Positions 23,506 to 34,699 of a stretch of 64,000 bases of DNA are shown one piece after another. Source of the DNA: Lutjanus erythropterus (lineage: Eukaryota; Chordata; Actinopteri; Lutjaniformes; Lutjanidae); assembly GCA_020091685.1 (NCBI GenBank), contig CM034599.1:24303922-24367921 (forward strand), written 5' to 3'. The position numbers were made by a program, and so were the translations under genes. How positions within the stretch are numbered: position 1 is the first letter of the stretch; every line of letters starts with the position of its first letter. The notes under the pieces were generated by a model. It was not told the origin of the DNA, ran no database searches, and saw only the letters and a program-made list of their open reading frames with translations.

Positions 23506-24573
23506 GAGCCGTAGTTGTTTGACTGGGAGCTCCCTCAAAAGAAGCATGAAAACAACTCAAATATGTTTACATCTTGTATTGTTTTGAGGAGACTGAAAGG
23601 CTGTGTTTGATGGCAATTACAGTGTGACACGACCAGCAAACATCGTGCAGAGTGTGGCCGAGCTATAGAATTGGATGCGGCCTTAGAGCAGCGATGCCTC
23701 TGTGCTGGAATCCGGACTACTCTGAGCAGTGAGATGAGAGAAAGCCGGACAGCGTTCCCATCACACGTACAGTATGTTTGCACACAGAGGGAGAAAAAAA
23801 AAAGAGAAAAAGAGCATGTGTAATGTTAGATCACAAGGATTTGGTATTGATCACTGTAGTCTGGTGGTGCCTCAGGTGTACAGTTAAGATGAACGGGATC
23901 AATGCACTGTAGAGATGAAATGGCCAGGGATGCAACCATTTATCCAACACATACACATCTCTCTCTCGCCCTCACATCTGGAATTGAATACTCAGCTTGT
24001 AGCAGCTGCAAGTAGATGTGAGGGATAACACTCCCATTTTAATCCCTTTGGCATCAAAGTCAGTTTTCAAGCATGCTAATTATTTTATGTTTTTTATTAT
24101 TTTATACAAGCATTACTTCCATTATGTGAATATTCCTTGAGGGTCATTTTAATCTGCAAGGGCTGTGTAGTAAACTCACAAATAATATTTTTAATCCTGA
24201 TTAAGGCCAATCAACTTGATAACAGACTCAAAAGCAGTCTGATAATATATAAGCGCAGTCACTACAAGTATGTTTCACCCCATAATTTCTGAAGGTAACC
24301 CTCCAGTATTACGTTTTGATGTGCTGCCAAAGTCAGATAACATTGTATACAGAGCGAGAGCGAGAGTGTATGGAGCAGGTGGGGTGGGTCAAACAAACAC
24401 AGGACTGTCACCCATGAGACCGGGGCTCATGTCTGGTGTGAAATCAAGTCAATGTTGATGTGTCGTACATTAACAATGGATCATTTTCTTCCACATACAA
24501 TAGGAAGATGCTAAATGATGAACTGTAATGGCATAAATAAGAAAATAGGCACCAATTACCCAAAAAAGGAAGG

Positions 24574-24646
24574 AAATAAGAGAATCCTCTGGTATGTGAA
24601 CATTTACAATCATGTAAATCAATGAAAGGATGAGACATTTAATTGC
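24574..24646 (+). repeat. Local duplication D1, copy 1
   Basis: Matches 26306-26376 through AAGAGAATCCT, ATGT.GAACA, ATCATGTAAAT and CATTTAATTG in the same order and orientation. Confidence 0.65.
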
Positions 24647-24869
24647 ACCAAGCCGTTTGTTTAATCCACTTTTGTTTATATTGCAGGAACCTGTGGTGAC
24701 ATTCAGCTAATGACAAAGAAATAATATGCTTTGTTTTGTCTCAGTTTTTCAGTTTTTCTGTGACCCACTGCAACTCCACTAACCATTCAAAAACAGAGTG
24801 AGGCAGATACTGAATCACTCACTGGTTGATTATCTGTCAGGGTATCATGATGGCTTTGGTTTGATTATC

Positions 24870-24985
24870 ATTACGGGAGCCACTGGCTATCAGATTCAGA
24901 GCCCTAATTGCAGTGGATTAAAGGTTTTCAAGCCATGAATGCATACTTTAAATAAATGGAGCTATAAAAGCCACAATCTGGTGTG
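24870..24985. promoter_or_regulatory. Candidate conserved non-coding block
   Basis: A microsatellite-free stretch with several homeodomain-like motifs (GATTATCATTA, CTAATTGCAG, GGATTAAAGG). Conservation cannot be tested from one sequence. Confidence 0.15.
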
Positions 24986-25847
24986 GAGAATATCACTGCT
25001 GTGGGCAACAAGTGTAATTGTTTTGTCTAACACAGAGCATTTTTTTTTATCCCTGCAAGTCCCAGACTTTTTTTTGTCTATAAATTCTCCACAAGAAGAT
25101 GAGTATTAAAGAGAGAATAATGCTTGATCCACCCATGAACAAAAAGGTAGTCTGACACCAAAATTTAAAACACAAGATTATAACTAAATAGGCTGTTTAA
25201 ATACAGACTAACATGATGAAGCAACAAAATATTAGTGATGTTTGATAGTTAAGTTTACATCAATTCTCTATGCAATCCCAGGAATAAAACGGCTATTTTC
25301 AAATCTGATAACCTGTGAATACAAATATATCTATTTTTCATTTAACTAACCCACCATCCAACTCTTCATCTATAAATGTGAATCAACCCTCTGAAAAAAT
25401 AACCGGTTATTGATTTACTCTCCTGAAAGAGAAGCAGATAAATGCCAGGTTATGTATTGTTTTCGTGTGCCAGTAGCATTTTTGATCTCATACAAATCAT
25501 GAATAGACAAAGTAAACAGCTTTAAAGCAAGGAAGTACAAGGGCTCATAGTGATCTGTAGCCAATAGTGGAACAACAGAACAGTTAACAAGTGTTTCTAC
25601 TTTTTGAGAGAAGGTTAACTTGAAAGATGGAGTAGTATAAACCTGCATGTGTGATATTCATGTGCCTGGAATTTTGTATATGCATGTATGCATGTGTTTG
25701 CATATGGATGTGCATGTGTGTGCATATTTTGAGATGGCGCACTTGGCAACTGAGGCTCCAGCTCTGATTCTGTGTGTTAATCCCTTTTGAGTGGGGGTTA
25801 ATAGCACAGAAGGCTGAATGACAGACCCTTCCAACATCCAATGGTTG

Positions 25848-26075
25848 TTTGGCTGCAGAAGTGTATCTCTTGCCCAAATAAGCTTTTCACCGGCCAAATC
25901 ATGCAATGACAACTGGCTTTATCATCGAATCCATTCTTCGCGAGGAGCCAACTGCATCATATAGGAAGAGGTTCTGGCATGGAGATTCAAAGAAGCTGCA
26001 ACAGTTTTGATTTGAACAAACCAATTTGTGGTTCATAAGTTCGTCACAGAGATGAGCACTATTGTTGTACATTAC
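25848..26075 (+). repeat. Local duplication D2, copy 1
   Basis: Aligns with 26392-26580: TTTGGCTGCAG, GTGTATCTCTTGCC, TAAGCTTTTCA, ATGACAACT, TTTATCAT, ATTCAAAG, AGCTGCAACAGTT, GAGCACTA/TTAGCACTA and GTTGT(A/G)CAT. Copy 1 carries about 35 extra bases in the middle. Confidence 0.8.
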
Positions 26076-26099
26076 TTATGTTAATTTGTGTAAGTAAGG

Positions 26100-26165
26100 A
26101 ACTAATATTAACCCAAACCATTATCTTTTTCTAAATGCAACCAAGTAGTTTTTGTGCCTTTATTT
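26100..26165 (+). repeat. Fragment of family C repeat
   Basis: AACCCAAACCATTATCTTTT and CTAAATGCAACCAAGTAG match the family core at 3445-3560. Confidence 0.5.
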
Positions 26166-26305
26166 CAAAAGTCATAGGAATAGGTCAATTGCTAAATGCT
26201 TCTTCAATCCAAGAACTGAAAATGATCAGACTAACCTACAACATTATAGAAGAACTTAAGCATTAGTGCACATATTCACATATTCACATATTCAATCTAT
26301 ATTCT

Positions 26306-26376
26306 AAGTAAGAGAATCCTATATGTTGAACAATAACTATCATGTAAATTAATTAAACTAAGAGGCATTTAATTGA
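26306..26376 (+). repeat. Local duplication D1, copy 2
   Basis: Partner of 24574-24646. It lies directly upstream of D2 copy 2, whereas D1 copy 1 lies about 1.2 kb upstream of D2 copy 1. Confidence 0.65.
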
Positions 26377-26391
26377 TAAATAAATCAATTT

Positions 26392-26580
26392 TTGGCTGCA
26401 GAGGTGTATCTCTTGCCTGACTAAGCTTTTCATCAGCCTATGACAACTAGTTTTATCATGACATCCATTCTCAGGGAGGAGCCAAGCAGATTCAAAGTAG
26501 CTGCAACAGTTGGGAACAAGCCAGGTTCGTGGTTTGTAAGCTTGTTGCAGATATTAGCACTAGTGTTGTGCATGAAGTGT
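26392..26580 (+). repeat. Local duplication D2, copy 2
   Basis: Partner of 25848-26075, shorter by internal deletions. Confidence 0.8.
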
Positions 26581-26679
26581 GATGCTGACCTAATAAGCTG
26601 AAATTTTACAAACCACCTAAAAAAAAACTTACATAGCAGACACACATGTGAGAAGGTAAGGATTTCATCTTGTTCAGGA

Positions 26680-27080
26680 TCGTGTCAGGGTGATCGCAAA
26701 CATTTGTTTAATACTGGCTGGGTTTGATACGTTGACTGACAGAGGAGCTTTCCCAGTGGAGATTTCAAAACTCACAGGTCAGTGACGTCACATGCATCAA
26801 ACTGTCAAACTAGGCGGTGCTGACTAAACATGGAACAAGATTCAATTACTACATCGCCTATTTCTCACTTCAGATGCTGTCAGAAACACATTTTAGTTGA
26901 CCGTTTAGTGTTTGTAACGTGAGAAGTCTGTTACCAGGCTGTCATTTTTTTGCTTGAACCCGTACCAAGCAGCAGCCGAGCTTGCGTGTGTCACTCAGCG
27001 CAATGTGATGTCAGATGTTTTGTTGCTCTGACCGGTTGTACGTCTATCCAGTTGTGTTCAGATGCATTTTGGTCAGCGCC
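26680..27080. repeat. Possible dispersed repeat
   Basis: The segments GTCAGTGACGTCACATGCATC, CAGAAACACATTTTAGTTGACC with GTTTAGTGTTTGTAACGTG, and TTTTGGTCAGCGCCCCTTG resemble a fish repeat, recalled without a second copy here. The stretch also contains a perfect CRE-like TGACGTCA (26782-26789). Confidence 0.3.
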
Positions 27081-27432
27081 CCTTGAAAAGCAAAAATGAA
27101 CTGAGAGACACCAGACATTATAATTCACATTATAAATTACACTGGCAATACAGTAGGAAAATATTGTGCAATGCAACAGAAAAGCTCCTATCCAAATTTA
27201 ACCAGTCAGTTGTCATAACCCTATTATCTATTATCTTATGACATTACAATCATTAATTCCATAATAATGTGAAAATAAGAAAAGGGCTCTGCTCTTTAGT
27301 GACTAAAGGGCATTAAGTTTGGTTGAAGCAGTAAGAGAAGGCAGGGAAGTCTGGCCATAGATCATGTCTTTTCTATGTTATTGAAAGGCTTTGCAAATTG
27401 GCTATAACCAAGCAACAGGGGACAGATTTGAT

Positions 27433-27540
27433 CTATTTTTATTTAACCTTTATTTAGACATGTTATCACACAAGGAGACATGGGGTCTCATTCTCAATAT
27501 GTCTGTAATGAAGGGAGCAAGTACAAGCAAGCATACACAC
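27433..27540. repeat. Possible fragment of the 'TTTATTTAACCTTTATTTA' repeat
   Basis: TTTTTATTTAACCTTTATTT followed by a CATGGGGTCTCATTCTCAA segment matches the general layout of a common vertebrate/fish interspersed repeat. It is short and unpaired in the window. Confidence 0.4.
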
Positions 27541-27827
27541 CAGTATCAGCCACTGTCCAGCTTTTATTAACCAGCTGTGCTAGACAAATCCCAGTCACTA
27601 TCTGCAAGACAATGCAAAGTCAAATGAGCCCATCAAGCCAACTGGCCTTGTGCCCATTACTCTCAACCCCCACTGTCAGTCTGCTGTTAAGTGCTCATTA
27701 AGCCCAAAGAAAAATGCTATAAGAGAAAATGAAAATGCTCCCCTGTGATTCCTCCTATTTACAATTTCAAAAAGCAGTGAGTGAGTAGTAGTAGTAGACT
27801 GCTACTGTAGCAACTCGATTAGTGGCT

Positions 27828-27831
<4 letters not shown>

Positions 27832-27874
<43 letters not shown>
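27832..27874. repeat. (GT)n microsatellite
   Basis: Uninterrupted run of about 43 bp, followed by GCGTGTTATG. Confidence 0.95.
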
Positions 27875-27880
<6 letters not shown>

Positions 27881-27889
27881 ATGTGCTTG

Positions 27890-28135
27890 CATGTTTGAGC
27901 CTTAACAGACTGTCAAGGTGCAGGAGATGAGCTGTAAGGTCAGACTGAATTGCTTCTCAATAGGAACACATTTTCAGCCTTAGTTGCATGCTGTGCACCT
28001 GAGCGCTGTTTGCTTTAATCAGTGGTTAATCACTATTCTGGTGTCTCCTTTTGAAATACATTAAGCATTAAGCCAGAAGAGCTGGAACAGCTGTATTCTG
28101 AAACCCTAATATCCAGACTGATTAAACACATGCTG
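27890..28135. promoter_or_regulatory. Candidate conserved non-coding block
   Basis: A repeat-free stretch with paired TAATCA sites (CTTTAATCAGTGGTTAATCAC) and CTGATTAAAC. It looks like enhancer-type sequence by composition only. Confidence 0.15.
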
Positions 28136-28139
28136 CTAA

Positions 28140-30620
28140 TAATTGCCAAACTTAAAACTTTCAAACTGTTCCTCGGGCCATAATCGCCAATTTCTCACAT
28201 CACTCGTACTTCTTTTTAATGACTTTAACACTACGTTTGCTGGATAAATTTTGTTCAAGCTCAAGGATATACTTAGAGACCACTTCTTTTCTCGATTTGT
28301 TATGTTAACGATCTGCCACTCATTTTTTCTGATTGTTAAACACAAAAAATGGTTATGATATGATTGTTTGTTCCTTTTACATCAAATAATTCGCTAAGAA
28401 GCTCTCATCAAATTGTTTTTAAGATTTCCTTTGTATCTAAAAAAGCGAAAAATCTTTTATGTTTCAGGCTCCTTCTGAGTGGCGTAATTTGTTATTCGTA
28501 AATATCTGTTCTTTGTAATCATTTCACGTTTTCTCATCTTTAAACATATTGCTTATGTTGTCCGTAATGCTTTAATTATTCCTTTCCATTCCATTTATCT
28601 TAAGATTAAACATTGTTCTCTTTCCTTTGATTGTATCTAGTCTAAAGTTGTAACTTTTTTCCCCCCTCTGTTCTTTTTTGAATTATTATGTAGTTTGTCT
28701 ATTTGGTTGTCTGTGGTTGTTTGCTGTTTGTTTTATCATTGTTGTGTTATATATTGTGTCTTGCACTGTTCTGTTTTCCATTAGTGAGTGTTTGTTTGGA
28801 ACCCCCTTTAAAACGAGATGCTTGGTCTTGTGTGAAGACACAGTTTTGATGTTGAATCTATTTGGATCTGACATCTGGCATAATATGCATTGTTTCGTCT
28901 CAGAGTATAATTTCATATGATTTGTATAAACATTCATGAGCAACAAAAACACCTGGTGTGACCCTGAAGCCTGTGTGAATGTGAGCGATCAGCCACCACT
29001 TCAGGAAGTTTAAAATATTTTGTGTGTTAATCTACTTAAGAATAGTGACTTGGAGCTTATCAGTTTACTCAACAACAAAAAGAAAAGAGCCTCAGCTTGG
29101 CTCAGTATCTCTCGACAAACACCATTAAAGAAAGGCAGAGAAAACAAACATTCCCATACACAAAGACGTGCATTCAAAGAGATGCACAGCCCTGCATACA
29201 TATATACACACACTGTCACATGTGTATTTGTGCGCTCTCTGTTCCGTGGTGGGTTGACAGAACTGGGACAACCAATTGTGAAGTTAAAAGACCCCATAAG
29301 GCACAGTGTCTACCACCCCATGCTTACTGCTGGCGGCTGAACCAGGCCATGCTCTAAGTAATGATGGCAGCATGTGGCTCACAAGGGGGTGCTTTTAGCT
29401 GCTGGAGTGTCTGCACTGCAGTGGTTTGTCCTCCCGTACAAACATTAAGAAGTACACTCACACACAGCATATAGGTGCAAACTTCTGTTTTCACTGGTTC
29501 GGAAATTGGAGTCGTCTCAACCTCTTTCTAAAGAGTACACAAAGATCCTTATATGCACTCAATAAATACACACAGACACACACATAGCTGTTTAAACATA
29601 TCCACAAACCAGACTGCTTTCAGCACTTTTTTGGATAATCATTTGAATACATAAAAAGGGGTAGCGCTTCAAAGAAAAAAATACTTTCTTATTCTAATAC
29701 ATTATATGTATGTGCTTTTGTACACGTGTGTGTGTGTGCGTGCGTAAGAGAGGGAGAGAGAGATCTCTGTCACTGTACAATTGTGTTTTCCATTAAGTAC
29801 CCCTTGTTTAATGCTTCTGTGCAATTATGGTATTAAATATATTCAGTTTGCCTTCCCTCTTATGGGCTCAAAGTAGCAATTAGCTGCACTTTAGAAGAGA
29901 TCACAAAAATTCAAGTACTCCTACATAAAGGGGTGGGTGGGCCTGAGGCACAATGACTAACCATGAAGGAGTGAAAATTAAAATGAAGGTGATGTATCAT
30001 TACAATACGTGCAAGATGAAGAGTTTTGTGTCTGAAGATGGAAATAATCATTTGTGTCACTGAAAATAGAACACATGCATTGATAGAGATAGATGGTATC
30101 AAACATATCTTACAACATTTAATTTTCCGTGTCCACCTGAATGCAGCGGCAGAGCTGTTCTTTCATGTATATAAAATGACGACGTTTGCATCTCAGGATT
30201 CCATCTTTATGAATCTGCGGCGTGTGTCGGAGACACACCAGTCGAGACATCAGAATACTAATATACGTGGCCAGTCACGTGTGCCGCAACTTTGGTGCTT
30301 TTTGATTCAGAATGCATATATGTTTAAATTTTAGACACAGGGTGAGACTTTGGTGGGAATACATTATCAGTAGGTGTGGTAGCAGCTATATCAGTCCCTC
30401 ACAAAGTCGCACTGCACTGCTTGACCACTGCTGACACACCCCCTCCTGTACTGCTCCTCTGCAGGCAATCAAGTTCACAGCATGTCACCAAAATAGCAAA
30501 CGGGCACAGGTTAGAAAAAAGGGCTGTGCACCTTGACAGTAATACACCTTTGCGGGCACAAAGCCCTGCCATGTGCTGTATACTGTTACAAAGATTGCTA
30601 TGTAAGTAGCATTCGCTTTG
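28140..30620. other. Non-coding stretch
   Basis: No gene or transposon recognised. Minor CA/TG tracts lie near 29200 and 29725. Confidence 0.6.
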
Positions 30621-30624
30621 TAGT

Positions 30625-30840
30625 TAAAGGTCCCATGAAATGGCTTTGAGATAGTAATTTCCTTCCATGGTGTGATGTTTTGCTGCGTGAAACAGAGTAT
30701 TGGTGGGTGGGAAAAGTGGCAGGAAGGGAAAAGACTACAAAGTGGACACTGATGTTAACTCTCACTCTACTGATGGATCACTCACTTTCCCTGTCATACT
30801 ACTTTAAGAAGTAAGTAGAGGAGGAGGGACATTTAATCTT
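30625..30840 (+). repeat. Possible 5' part of a 'TTAAAGGTCCCATGAAATGG' repeat
   Basis: The start TTAAAGGTCCCATGAAATGG resembles the end of a widespread fish element. The other end was not found, and the extent is a guess. Confidence 0.35.
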
Positions 30841-30849
30841 TGAATCCAT

Positions 30850-31910
30850 GTGTACTGTAGTTTCAGTTTAGAGATATCTGCTTTGAAGGAAAGGTTTCCG
30901 TTGAATAAATAATCATTCTTTTTTCTCTGTTTACACTTTCAGTTGTACTTTTAGAACCTAAGTGGTGCATCTGAAGTAGTGAAAAGTTCAGAGAGAGGAC
31001 AATGAGACTTTTAATTGTTGAAAGAAGCATAGGTGTCTTGTATGCCATTTTAGTTCATGCCATTTAGCTTGAGTGTAATATAATCGTAGAAGATTAAACT
31101 GTCTAGTGGGTAAGGGGTCGAGAGTGATGTGGCGTGGCTGAAAATGCAGCAGAGCTTTAAAGGAGCCTTTGCCGTGAATTTAAACAAGCACCTTCAGAGA
31201 AACCGCTACTGTTTGGGTATTTATGTCTTTCAGCAGAAGAGCAAAACAAATCTTTCACATGCAGACTTATACTGACACACAAAAACATGAAAATATACAT
31301 AGAAATCCAAGTTGCATGGTATACAAAAATTTACATACTTGTTCAACACAATTTCCCAATGTTCAGTGCTTGTTGTGGGTTAATATTGGTGTGTTCACAC
31401 AGAAGGTGAAGTGAATTTTTGCCTCGTGCAGCACTGAGGGTGAGTCCTTATGTTCAGTTCAGCCTGGTTATATCTGTTAGGCCTATCCCCTCCAATTTCT
31501 CTTCTTTTTCCCATCTCCTCTGTGTATGTCTGTACATTCAGTGTAAAAAGCATCGGATCAGAACAGAATCTGATGTGACTCAAAGTGTTTATTCCTCTGT
31601 TTGCTCCCCCTGAACACCCAGGTGCTCAGCAACCTCCTGTTGGCGAGCAGAGTCTCCGTCCTTCCAATCCACATGGTCCTTCTCACACAATGTTGCCTAC
31701 GACATTATTATTAGTGTGATTTATTCAGGGGTTTCGTTTTGGTGTTTTCTAAAATATTTCATAACTAAAGAGCATAGGGTTACTAGCACTCATAACATAA
31801 AATAGGGACACTCCCACCATAAAATTTAGCAAACATGACAGTGTTTGCAGTTTTGGAACTATTCAAAGAATAATACATGGGCATTGTGCAGGCCAGGTCT
31901 ATAATGGGAG
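30850..31910. other. Non-coding stretch
   Basis: No gene, RNA or transposon recognised. Confidence 0.6.
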
Positions 31911-31911
31911 G

Positions 31912-32295
31912 TCAGGAGGGTTACTTTAAAAATGTATTCCAAGACAGTTACTAATTACCTATTGAAAATGTGGTAAGTAACGCAATTAGTAGCACATGAG
32001 TGATTGATAGGTTGATTGATTTAATGACAAAAAATGGCAAAATTTCCACCCAGTGAAGCATTTTTTCACCAGAGGCCATGTCAATGAACTGGAGACTGTG
32101 TGTGCACTGTGCATGGTATTATATCGTTCTTTATTTTAAAATTGTAATCCTCCTAGTAATCCCCATTTTGACTAAATGTATCTGTAATCTGATTAAGAGT
32201 TTTTATATGTAACTGTGATGGAATACAGTTACCCTTTTTTGTATCCAGATTACTTTATCCCATTACATGTAATCCGTTACTCCAAAAGCCTGAAT
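31912..32295. repeat. Dispersed repeat with GTTACTTT / GTAATCCGTTACTCC ends
   Basis: The left part reads GGTTACTTTAAAAATGTATTCC. The right part reads GTAATCTGATTA, CAGTTACCC, ATTACTTTATCCCATTACATG and TAATCCGTTACTCC. These are signatures of a fish non-autonomous family rich in GTTAC/GTAAT motifs. Precise termini and target duplication are not clear. Confidence 0.5.
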
Positions 32296-32454
32296 ATATT
32301 AACTTCTGACTCATTATACTTAACCATAGATTAGCAATTTGCCCATGTATGAAATTACAAAAGAATAGTTAAGATTTCATTGTAAATGTATTTTGTACAC
32401 TCTGTGGGTCTCATGCTGTATGTCCAGAGTTAAAGTCCCTTGTGGACATTTTGT

Positions 32455-32540
32455 TTCAAGGTATCGAGAATTGAACCAGTATTGTTATACCAAACTTGGT
32501 ATTGGTATTAAAGACAAAATTTTGGTATCGTGACAACACT
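32455..32540. repeat. Truncated DNA-element end (GGTATCGTGACAACACTA)
   Basis: Repeated GGTAT(C/T) motifs (AAGGTATCGAG, TTGGTATTGGTATTAAAG, TTTTGGTATCGTGACAACACTA) match the right end of a fish element whose other end would read TAGTGTTGTCACGATACC. That left end is absent, so this copy is truncated. Confidence 0.5.
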
Positions 32541-33318
32541 AATATGTACAGTAATGTATTAGAAATGCCTCCACGTGTGCATGATATTCCAAAATGACCC
32601 TTCTGCTCAACTCTGTCTGTTCAGAGTCATTGTTTATCTGACAAAGGTGGCAGGACAGTCTGGGATGATATAACACCCGGGTGGCAAGATAGGGAGGAAA
32701 GAGGATGCAGTGTGTCCTGATCTGACACACACATACACATAGACATAGACACACACACACAGACACACACAGTGCAAGTCTCCCGCTATGTTATCAGACA
32801 ACCAAACCTGGAAAACATAAACAGACCAAACATGGCTGTCATAAAAAGATCATTTTAAATTTGCTGTTGTAAGTTGGAGATTCTCACAGCACACGGACAC
32901 ATCACAACAAAGCAAGTGTCAGTTTCACACAGTGCAGCCTGCAGTCAACTTAACCTGCAGTCAACTTTTCTTTTTACACCAAGAGGGATAAAATCTGAAG
33001 ACTGACATTGAACAGGCAGTGTATACTGCAGGAAATTAATCAAGCTGCCAGTTCAAAGGAAGCCCACCTGTGTTCATTAGACTGTGAATACATGTATCTC
33101 TTTGCAAGACTGTTGGTGGGCGTGGAGGTGAAACCCATAATTTAAACTAAGTAGTTGGTCACTGAATGTGGCACAATTGGCATATGATTCTGTACATGTA
33201 ATTATCTGTGTCTATTACTATATTCATTAGTTCTTATATCAGTTTATGGACATTAACAACCTCATGAACCTGGACCTTCCCTGCCAATGTGGAGCCACAT
33301 CAATATTCCAGTGGTGTG

Positions 33319-33376
<58 letters not shown>
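33319..33376. repeat. Compound (CT)n(GT)n microsatellite
   Basis: (CT)10 at 33319-33338 continues directly into an uninterrupted GT run to 33376. The open frames crossing it in several phases are artefacts of the repeat. Confidence 0.97.
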
Positions 33377-33378
<2 letters not shown>

Positions 33379-33509
33379 TTCTATCTTTTTCTCTCTCTTT
33401 CTTACACCCCTCCTCATCTGTTGTCAGATCCCAATGCTGTGCACTGGAAATCACTTCAGACAACCGAATCAGAACAATTTGCATAAAGCCTATCAAAGAG
33501 GTCTTACCA

Positions 33510-33670
33510 CTGCACGGCTCATTCATATTCATGAGGTCATGGCCAGACGGGTGCCCTCATTGGCCCTGTCAAGGCTCAAAACACGCCTCTGTGATCAGAG
33601 CTAACAGCTATTGGATGGCTCTTCATTAGCAACCACATCCCTGTTGACCCAGTTGCCAACGGTTACAGAT
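33510..33670. promoter_or_regulatory. Candidate regulatory block with two CCAAT boxes
   Basis: Two ATTGG (inverse CCAAT) boxes at 33559-33563 and 33610-33614, 51 bp apart, with an upstream ATTCATATTCATGAGG (33521-33536) and a downstream GTTGCCAACGGTTAC resembling half of an RFX site. No TATA box, exon or CpG-rich promoter accompanies it. Confidence 0.2.
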
Positions 33671-34289
33671 TCTTTCTCCGGTTGCACGTGTGGTGCAGTT
33701 CAGGGCCGAGACTTAAAGTGGTTTGTAAGAAGGTGGTGCTGATCTAGACTGCAAAGTACTTCCAAAGTTTTATCAGTGAGTTAATCACATACAATATACA
33801 ACAGGTGGTCTTTGTTTCCGAAGCTCTCTTTTTTACCAAGCCTATTGATTTTAACACATAGTCTCTTCTTTTTTTAAAAAAAAATAACTTGTTATATCTA
33901 TTTTAATGAGTCATTAAAACAGTCTTCAACAGCCAAAAACAGAATCATGAGTGATTTAATGCACTTACTGACTGAATCTAGGAGGCTGGATACAAATATA
34001 GAAGTCCGTATAGAAGTTTAAATATGCCTGGAATTTCATCAGTTTAGTGTCAAGGCCACTTAGCCTTTGGTGTTGTCAGTTTTTTTTTTTTTTGTTGTTG
34101 TTTTTTTGGGGGGGCACAAAGGCAGAATACCAGAGCAGCAGGACCATCAATAAAACAATGACATCCACGGAAATAATGAATTTAACTAGAGGGAGGGTGA
34201 TTTTATATTTACAATTTTTTTGTAATTTGTAAATATAATGTACTAACTTGTCAATAATCATAACCATTCATGTTTAACATGCGGCACTT
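33671..34289. other. Non-coding stretch
   Basis: Only a T-rich/G-run tract (34079-34114) stands out. Confidence 0.6.
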
Positions 34290-34690
34290 GCACATCAGGA
34301 TGAGTCCAGCATCTCACTGTTTTACTGTTTGCTCTTGTTGCCTACAGATGGGCTTGTAGATTGGCAAAAGTGCCTGGCACTGAGCCACAACACAAGTCAA
34401 TAGTGGAAGGCTTTATAGTATTTACATTGGTGACATATTATTCATATGTCTTTAATGACTTAAGTACCTGGCAGTGATTAAAATCTCCCAAAATAAACTT
34501 AGGAGCATCAGGTGAAAGAGCATCCGGTCTGGCGGTTACTTCCACGATTAGCTGATTGGGTGTGGAGACGTTTGCTTGCAGATGTATGTGAACAAGAGTA
34601 AAGAAGAGCTGGGGAAACATCCCTCGGCAGGTAGAAGGTGTGAAGTGATGTAGATAGCAGCTGTGTGATGACAACAGACAATGAAAAAAA
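34290..34690 (-). pseudogene. LINE endonuclease-domain relic (Rex1/CR1-like)
   Basis: On the minus strand, residues SPDAPKFILGDFNHCQVLK include GDFNHC (plus strand 34471-34488), the conserved G-D-F-N core of the apurinic-type endonuclease of non-LTR retrotransposons. Upstream, HTFYLPRD and TLVHIHLQANVSTPNQLI lie in two different frames. Downstream, YVTNVNTIKPSTIDLCCGSV matches the 'YV..PTR..KTLDLCYGSV' segment but in yet another frame. At least two frameshifts and a stop make it non-functional. No reverse transcriptase follows on this strand, so the copy is truncated at both ends. The family resembles fish CR1/Rex1-type elements. Its relation to the relic at 41030-41835 is not shown. Confidence 0.75.
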
Positions 34691-34699
34691 CACCTGCAA

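Larger units (their letters stand above)
21800..24570. other. Non-coding stretch with simple repeats
   Basis: No gene is supported. It includes CA runs (22092-22118, 23366-23391) and a 22-bp poly-A (23484-23505). The block 23040-23220 is strongly purine-rich, and its long minus-strand frames are low-complexity artefacts. Confidence 0.6.

Noticed and set aside
33246-33629. 127-codon forward frame
   Set aside because: Crosses the (CT)n(GT)n microsatellite, which is open in several frames at once.
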